Shown here: positions 6,698 to 10,235 of the stretch, piece after piece
Position numbering within the stretch: the first letter of the stretch is position 1
How the letters are laid out: each line of letters opens with the position of its first letter
Assembly (NCBI GenBank): GCA_002779665.1
Contig: PEVZ01000006.1
Span: 1-10,235 of the forward strand
Source: Candidatus Roizmanbacteria bacterium CG06_land_8_20_14_3_00_34_14
Lineage (GTDB): Bacteria > Patescibacteriota > Microgenomatia > UBA1406 > GWC2-37-13
Reading direction: 5' to 3'
Length of the DNA stretch: 10,235 nt
Position numbers and translations under genes: made by a program
The notes under the pieces: model-generated
The model's database searches: none
The model's input: only the letters and a program-made list of their open reading frames with translations
What the model was told of the DNA's origin: nothing

Positions 6698-8316
6698 AAT
6701 ATATATTTATATCCGGTGGGGTTATTTCTGGAATTGGCAAAGGTATTACAGCCGCCTCTATCTCTCTCCTTCTCAAACAATCAGGCTATCGAGTCGCACC
6801 CCTAAAGTTCGAGAATTATTTGAATATTGATGCCGGTACGATAAATCCTATTGAGCACGGGGATGTATTTTTGTGTGAGGATGGGACTGAAGCAGATATG
6901 GATATTGGCACCTACGAAAAATTTTTAAATGAGGATATGGGTCGCGATAATTTTGTGACAATTGGGGAAATATATAAAACTGTAATTGACCGGGAAAGAA
7001 GATTTGAATATAAAGGTGAGGATGTCGAGGCAATCCCGCATATTACCAACGAAATTATCGACAGGATAAATTCCTTAGGTAGAAAAAAGAGAGCTGATGT
7101 CGTCGTCATCGAGCTTGGAGGAACCGCCGGAGAATATCAAAACATTTTTTACTATGAAGCGTCACGAATTTTAACTTTAAAAAATCCCGGAGATGTTATT
7201 CACGTCCACGTTTCATACGTTCCGACTCCTAATCATCTTGGTGAACCAAAAACAAAACCGACTCAGTTATCAGTCCGTACTTTGAATTCAATGGGAATTC
7301 AACCTGATTTTATCGTTGCCCGTTCAGAAAAGATGCTTGATAAAAGAAGAATGGAGCGCTTTGCCCTATTTTGTAATGTCCAGCCGGAAAACATTATATC
7401 TAATCCTGACGTTTCCCATCCTTATGAAGTTCCTTTAATTTTGGAAAAACAACAAGTATCAGAAAAAATTTTAAAAGCTCTCAAACTAAAAGTAAACAAA
7501 CCAAATTTAACAGACTGGAAAAAATTAGTTGAAAAAATTTATTCAAAAAAAGATAAGGTGATAAATATTGCTATTATTGGAAAATATTTTGGTACCGGCG
7601 ATTATCAACTGAAAGATTCCTACGCAGCTTTGTTTGACGCACTTGACCATGCCTCTTTTGAAATCGGGGTCAAAGTAAAGACTCATTGGATTGATGCGGT
7701 AAAAGTTGATAAAAATGGGGCTGATATCATTGGAAAGCCCGATGGAATAATTGTTCCTATTGGTTGGGGAGAGAGGGGGGCTGAGGGGATGATTGCGGGC
7801 GCCTCTTATGCGAGAAAAAATAAAATTCCTTATTTGGGATTATGCTATGGAATGCAGTTGGCGGTCATTGCTTTTGCTCGAGACATTTTAGGTTGGTCCG
7901 ATGCCAATACAAATGAAAATAATTCAGAGACAAAGCACCCGGTCATTCATTTAATGCCGGCTCAAAAAAAGTATATGGATAAAAGAGCCTATGGTGGGAC
8001 GATGAGACTCGGGACGTGGGAGGCGAGAGTGAAGAAAGGAACTAAAGCTTTTGATATTTACAAAACAGAAGATACGAGCGAGCGCCATCGCCACAGATAT
8101 GAATTGAATGATGAATTTATTGAAAATTTTGAAAAGCATGGACTGGTCATTAGTGCTAGGTCCAAAGTTGAAAATTTAGCTGAAATTATTGAATTACCAG
8201 AATCAATGCACCCGTTCTACTTTGGTACTCAGGGACATCCTGAATATAAAAGTCGGCCATTGCGACCGCATCCAATATTTGTGGAATTTCTTAAGGCTTG
8301 TAAAAAGGCAGTTTAA
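6694..8316 (+). CDS. pyrG: CTP synthase, divergent
   Basis: CTP synthase aminates UTP to CTP using ATP and glutamine-derived ammonia, the last step of de novo pyrimidine synthesis. The start at 6694 gives MKYIFISGGVISGIGKG; an earlier in-frame ATG would add 17 unrelated residues. It shares ATGA with the topA stop, implying translational coupling. The 540-residue protein has the synthetase domain (1-265) with Lys16 of the P-loop, Lys38, Asp70 and Glu140, and KTKPTQ at 186-191. The glutaminase domain has the nucleophile Cys384 in GLCYGMQLAVIAFAR and His515-Pro-Glu517 in GTQGHPE. The lid motif GGTMRLG and ERHRHRYE are also present. It departs from the usual family at KFENYLN (normally KLDPYLN), GTAGEYQN (normally GTVGDIES) and PIGWGERGAEG (normally PGGFGxRGxEG). 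Residues 147 and 149, thought to contact CTP in E. coli, are Glu and Gln instead of Asp and Glu. Confidence 0.96.
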   Translation: MKYIFISGGVISGIGKGITAASISLLLKQSGYRVAPLKFENYLNIDAGTINPIEHGDVFLCEDGTEADMDIGTYEKFLNEDMGRDNFVTIGEIYKTVIDRERRFEYKGEDVEAIPHITNEIIDRINSLGRKKRADVVVIELGGTAGEYQNIFYYEASRILTLKNPGDVIHVHVSYVPTPNHLGEPKTKPTQLSVRTLNSMGIQPDFIVARSEKMLDKRRMERFALFCNVQPENIISNPDVSHPYEVPLILEKQQVSEKILKALKLKVNKPNLTDWKKLVEKIYSKKDKVINIAIIGKYFGTGDYQLKDSYAALFDALDHASFEIGVKVKTHWIDAVKVDKNGADIIGKPDGIIVPIGWGERGAEGMIAGASYARKNKIPYLGLCYGMQLAVIAFARDILGWSDANTNENNSETKHPVIHLMPAQKKYMDKRAYGGTMRLGTWEARVKKGTKAFDIYKTEDTSERHRHRYELNDEFIENFEKHGLVISARSKVENLAEIIELPESMHPFYFGTQGHPEYKSRPLRPHPIFVEFLKACKKAV

Positions 8317-8326
8317 TCGTTATAAT
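8298..8326 (+). promoter_or_regulatory. promoter of rplS
   Basis: TTGTAA (8298-8303) and a perfect TATAAT (8321-8326) are spaced by 17 bp, a good sigma70-type promoter. The -35 box lies inside the last codons of pyrG. Transcription would start near 8333, giving rplS a leader of about 26 nt that is rich in A and T and has no Shine-Dalgarno site. This separates the rplS-yraN unit from topA-pyrG. Confidence 0.7.
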
Positions 8327-8358
8327 AGTAATAATTTTTATAAATATTATATTTTCTC

Positions 8359-8748
8359 ATGGCAAAATCGTTTTTATATAAAGAAAAAAGATTTAAAGTC
8401 GGTGACACCGTCTCTATCGACTATAAGTTAAAAGAAGGAGAAAAGACGAGAATTCAAATTTTTAAAGGTATTATTGTCAAAATTAAAGGCGATAGCGAGG
8501 CTAATCGAATGTTTACAGTCAGAAAAATTTCAAAGATTGGTATTGGAGTTGAAAAAGTAATCGCTCTCACCTCTCCCTATATTGCCAAAATGGAATTAGT
8601 GAGAAAATCTACTTATCAAAAAGCTAAATTATATTTTATTCGTGATTTGACTGAGAAAGAAGCCAATTCAAAACTATATCAAGTCAAGAAAAAAATAGTT
8701 AAAAAAAGCAAAAAGGTAAATGAGCCTTTATCAAAAAAATCTCGGTAA
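8359..8748 (+). CDS. rplS: 50S ribosomal protein bL19
   Basis: bL19 sits at the interface of the large and small ribosomal subunits. The 129-residue product shows the family pattern throughout: VGDTV (14-18), RIQIFKGIIV (31-40), FTVRKIS (52-58), GIGVEKVIALTSPYIAKMELVR (61-82) and AKLYFIRDL (89-97). A lysine-rich tail (about 109-129) is typical of an RNA-binding extension. The start gives the expected MAKSFLY-type beginning. It has its own promoter at 8298-8326, and its last 29 bases overlap the start of yraN in another frame. The rplS-yraN neighbourhood is common in bacteria. Confidence 0.96.
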   Translation: MAKSFLYKEKRFKVGDTVSIDYKLKEGEKTRIQIFKGIIVKIKGDSEANRMFTVRKISKIGIGVEKVIALTSPYIAKMELVRKSTYQKAKLYFIRDLTEKEANSKLYQVKKKIVKKSKKVNEPLSKKSR

Positions 8749-9091
8749 AAAGGGTGAAGATCTCGCTTTAGATTATTTGAAGCTTCATAATTTTATTGTC
8801 CTCGAAAAAAACTTTAGTTCTAAATTTGGAGAGATTGATATTATTGCAGAAAAAAAACACTGCCTTTATTTTATTGAGGTTAAGACAAGATCTAATTTAA
8901 ATCACGGCGCTCCATATGAGGCGGTCAATAAAAGAAAAATAAGTCATATAAAAAGAGCCTCACAATATTACCTGTTAAAAAATAAGTTGATAAATAAGTT
9001 TGATAGCTATAAACTGAAGATAGCTGTTTTTTCAATATTAATCGAAAATGAAAAAATCGATATGAAGTTTTGGGATGATATAGAGAGTTGA
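8720..9091 (+). CDS. yraN: YraN/UPF0102 family nuclease-fold protein
   Basis: YraN proteins are small, widely conserved and of unproven function, with a fold like Holliday-junction resolvases and other PD-(D/E)xK nucleases. The 123-residue product starts with the family signature NLGKKGEDLALDYLK (7-21). It carries the nuclease-like core GEID (37-40, Asp40) and FIEVKTR (51-57, Glu53 and Lys55). The conserved AVNKRKISHIKRASQYYL helix (68-85) follows. The start at 8720 overlaps the rplS coding end by 29 bases, and the short AAAAGG at 8711-8716 is at best a weak ribosome-binding site, so coupling to rplS is likely. It ends with TGA at 9089-9091. The product looks full length. Confidence 0.93.
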   Translation: MSLYQKNLGKKGEDLALDYLKLHNFIVLEKNFSSKFGEIDIIAEKKHCLYFIEVKTRSNLNHGAPYEAVNKRKISHIKRASQYYLLKNKLINKFDSYKLKIAVFSILIENEKIDMKFWDDIES

Positions 9092-9104
9092 CTGAAAGGA
9101 TATG

Positions 9105-9128
9105 TTAGCACTCGTTAAGAGTTTCTAA
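9105..9128. promoter_or_regulatory. CIRCE-like inverted repeat in the leader of the MscS-like gene
   Basis: TTAGCACTC at 9105-9113 is identical to the left half of the CIRCE operator bound by the heat-shock repressor HrcA. GAGTTTCTAA at 9119-9128 is a degraded right half (canonical GAGTGCTAA). The spacer is 5 bases (GTTAA) rather than the usual 9. It lies between the yraN stop and the ribosome-binding site of the next gene. It could be a decayed or variant HrcA site, or simply an RNA hairpin before the start. Confidence 0.35.
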
Positions 9129-9130
9129 AG

Positions 9131-9140
9131 AAGGGGGTGA
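9131..9140 (+). promoter_or_regulatory. strong Shine-Dalgarno site
   Basis: AAGGGGGTGA pairs with the 16S rRNA anti-Shine-Dalgarno end over nearly its full length, with one G-U pair, and ends 8 bases before the ATG at 9149. It fixes the start of the MscS-like gene. It is the only clear Shine-Dalgarno site before a gene in this window. Confidence 0.8.
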
Positions 9141-9148
9141 AATAAATA

Positions 9149-9802
9149 ATGATAGAGCTCATAAATACAATTTTGTTTACATTTTTCAAGAATTTAGGAA
9201 ACGCAATCCCGAGTTTTTTTGGAGGGCTTTTAATCTTAGTTGTAGGATTACTAATCGGAAGCATCGTCAAGCAATTAATAATGACAGTGATGACTTTTTC
9301 AAAAATTGATCTTCTATTTAATAAAACGAAATTGATTAAAAAAGATGAAGTCCGTATTTGGACTGAAGTATTGTCTGAAATATTGAAATGGATGCTGATT
9401 ATAGTTTTCTTGGTTCCGGCCCTTGAAGTCTGGGGATTGTCACGGGCAACGACGGTCGTCAATGAAATACTTTTCTACCTGCCAAACGTAGTTGTTGCTG
9501 TCGTGATCGCATTTGTGGGTATTTTAGCTTCTAATTTGACGGCTGATTTGGTCCGTCACAGTGTCAAGACGATGGGATCGACAGCCAGTAATAGTTTAGC
9601 CGTCTTTGCTCGAAGTACAATCGTGTTCTTTACTGTCTTAGTCGTCCTCAATCAATTGGGAGTAGCTCAGGATTTGATAAGAATTCTTTTCACCGGAATA
9701 GTTGTCATGTTATCTCTTGCCGGAGGTTTAGCTTTTGGTCTCGGTGGTAAAGAATTGGCAAAGGATCTATTAGAGGAGCTAAGGAACAAGCTGAAGAGTT
9801 AG
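9149..9802 (+). CDS. small MscS-like / conserved-TM-helix membrane protein
   Basis: This 217-residue protein is mostly hydrophobic, with five likely membrane helices at about 20-41, 78-95, 109-130, 150-169 and 176-199. The last helix (MLSLAGGLAFGLGGKELAKD, 187-206) has the small-residue Gly/Ala packing of the pore-lining helix of MscS-type mechanosensitive channels, and the segment LPNVVVAVVIAFVGILASN (111-129) resembles the conserved-TM-helix repeat found with them. The protein stops about 18 residues after the pore-like helix, so the cytoplasmic beta-domain and cage of full MscS are absent. It may form a minimal channel or only a membrane scaffold. The start is fixed by a strong Shine-Dalgarno site. 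A terminator follows downstream at 9858, and yraN lies 57 bases upstream. Membrane location is firm; channel activity is inference. Confidence 0.75.
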   Translation: MIELINTILFTFFKNLGNAIPSFFGGLLILVVGLLIGSIVKQLIMTVMTFSKIDLLFNKTKLIKKDEVRIWTEVLSEILKWMLIIVFLVPALEVWGLSRATTVVNEILFYLPNVVVAVVIAFVGILASNLTADLVRHSVKTMGSTASNSLAVFARSTIVFFTVLVVLNQLGVAQDLIRILFTGIVVMLSLAGGLAFGLGGKELAKDLLEELRNKLKS

Positions 9803-9812
9803 TTGGTTATGA

Positions 9813-9852
9813 GTTACTTAGTTACTTAGTTACTTAGTAACTTGGTTACTTA
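9813..9852 (+). repeat. 8-bp tandem repeat, five units
   Basis: Five head-to-tail octamers run from 9813: GTTACTTA three times, then GTAACTTG, then GTTACTTA. They start ten bases after the stop of the MscS-like gene and are non-coding. Such an array is prone to slippage and copy-number change. No function is evident; the spacing between stop and terminator would vary with copy number. Confidence 0.85.
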
Positions 9853-9857
9853 GTCGC

Positions 9858-9892
9858 AAACCTTGTTAGATAATCGTGTCTAACAGGGTTTT
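9858..9892 (+). terminator. hairpin terminator after the MscS-like gene
   Basis: AAACCTTGTTAGA (9858-9870) pairs with TCTAACAGGGTTT (9879-9891) over 13 bp with one G-U pair, around the 8-base loop TAATCGTG. The stem runs into a short T stretch (9889-9892) that is interrupted by GTG, so termination may be partial. It separates the MscS-like gene from the tRNA. Confidence 0.6.
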
Positions 9893-9895
9893 GTG

Positions 9896-9904
9896 TGGTA
9901 AAAT
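9896..9904 (+). promoter_or_regulatory. extended -10 promoter of tRNA-Glu
   Basis: TGG directly precedes TAAAAT (9899-9904), forming an extended -10 element. Transcription would start near 9911, six bases before the mature tRNA. No recognisable -35 box lies 16-18 bp upstream, where the 3' arm of the terminator hairpin sits. Confidence 0.45.
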
Positions 9905-9916
9905 TAACTGATTGTA

Positions 9917-9990
9917 GGTGCCATCGTCTAGCGGCCTAGGACATCACCTTTTCAGGGTGAATATCTGGGGTTCGAATCCCCATGGCATCA
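9917..9990 (+). tRNA. tRNA-Glu (anticodon UUC)
   Basis: A complete cloverleaf of 74 bases. The acceptor arms GGTGCCA (9917-9923) and TGGCATC (9983-9989) pair over 7 bp with one G-U, and the discriminator is A9990. The D arm starts GTCT at 9926. The anticodon stem TCACC/GGTGA (9944-9948, 9956-9960) encloses the loop TTTTCAG with anticodon TTC at 9951-9953. The T arm TGGGG-TTCGAAT-CCCCA spans 9966-9982. CCA is not encoded (CTT follows), so a CCA-adding enzyme must complete it. Confidence 0.97.
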
Positions 9991-10031
9991 CTTATTAAAT
10001 CTTTTTTAAGGTGATATTAATAAACTGCTTA

Positions 10032-10235
10032 CTACGGGGTTTTTGATTTATGCAGTTTTGCTATTGTGGCAATAAATTCTCCTCTTCCATCCTTTCCAAT
10101 ATATGTATCACTCATCACGCAATGGTAATGCAGGGCGTCCCACAATTGTGCTTGAGGTTGATTTTCTAAATGTTTTGCTACCGGACAATAATCAAGTGAA
10201 CAAATAGTTCTTTTGACGTCAATTTGGAAACAGGG
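10032..10235 (-). CDS. hypothetical protein, C-terminal part, cut by the window edge
   Basis: The minus strand is open from the right edge to a TAG at 10032-10034, giving the last 67 residues of a protein that begins beyond the window. The sequence has a normal amino-acid mix and several cysteines (positions 2, 12, 17 and 39 of the fragment), for example ICSLDYCPVAKHLENQ and LWDALHYHCVMSDTYIGKDG. It ends ATIAKLHKSKTP. I do not recognise the family. The gene converges on tRNA-Glu, with its stop about 40 bases from the tRNA end. A 7-bp inverted repeat AAACTGC/GCAGTTT (10022-10028, 10052-10058) spans its stop codon and could help end transcription. Confidence 0.65.
   Translation of the reverse strand, partial: PCFQIDVKRTICSLDYCPVAKHLENQPQAQLWDALHYHCVMSDTYIGKDGRGEFIATIAKLHKSKTP

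Noticed and set aside
9088..9106. TTGACT at 9088 as -35 box of the MscS-like gene
   Set aside because: No -10-like sequence occurs 16-18 bp downstream; the nearest candidate (TATGTT at 9101) is only 7 bp away.
9917..9990. tRNA-Glu as an integration site for a mobile element
   Set aside because: No integrase gene and no repeat of the tRNA 3' end are visible; the accessory genes lie more than 5 kb away.
9987..10015. ATCAC...GTGAT hairpin just after the tRNA as a terminator
   Set aside because: Its left arm is part of the tRNA acceptor end, and no T-tract follows the right arm.
1..10235. Avoidance of GGNCC as support for a GGNCC-specific R-M system
   Set aside because: By eye about nine GGNCC sites are present (for example near 3556, 5069, 5728, 7894, 8159, 9418), close to what base composition would give. 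No avoidance is seen, so this neither supports nor excludes the inferred specificity.

Overview
The window is a compact, AT-rich bacterial segment with almost no intergenic space. It mixes core genes (DNA topoisomerase I, CTP synthase, ribosomal protein bL19, YraN, a tRNA-Glu) with an accessory block. The style suggests a member of the Candidate Phyla Radiation (Patescibacteria), probably Microgenomates-like. This is inference from four things: a clearly divergent CTP synthase, a 'SEIRN'-type intragenic repeat inside topA, a BRO/DinD-like gene next to a REP-like hairpin, and a near absence of Shine-Dalgarno sites. UGA is used as stop (topA, yraN), so nothing points to the UGA=Gly code of Gracilibacteria/Absconditabacteria.

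Left part (1-4602, accessory). A possible C-terminal scrap of a gene ends inside a REP-like hairpin (79-98). A BRO-N family gene (112-957) follows. After a short intergenic region with a perfect 26-bp palindrome comes an M42-like metallopeptidase (1070-2086) whose last metal-binding His appears to be replaced. Next is a two-gene type II restriction-modification (R-M) pair. It consists of an alpha-order, SPPY-type DNA methyltransferase with an N-terminal helix-turn-helix-like domain (2214-3815) and a PD-(D/E)xK endonuclease resembling the TdeIII family (3823-4602). The M42-like gene and the methyltransferase have -10 elements only about 6-8 nt before the ATG, so they probably give leaderless mRNAs.

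Middle part (4610-8316, core). topA starts 7 nt after the endonuclease. It overlaps pyrG by the 4-nt ATGA, so the two are translationally coupled. topA carries an in-frame insertion of a repeat built from four 7-bp units. pyrG keeps its catalytic residues but differs at positions that, by my alignment, belong to the CTP feedback site.

Right part (8298-10235). A good sigma70-type promoter drives rplS, which overlaps yraN by 29 nt. A small MscS-like membrane protein (9149-9802) follows; it has the only strong Shine-Dalgarno site in the window and a CIRCE-like half-site in its leader. After it come an 8-bp tandem repeat, a hairpin terminator, an extended -10 element and tRNA-Glu(UUC) with no encoded CCA. 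A convergent minus-strand gene, cut by the right edge, closes the window. No stretch above 300 bases lacks a gene. The nearest case (9803-10031) holds the repeat, terminator, promoter and tRNA.
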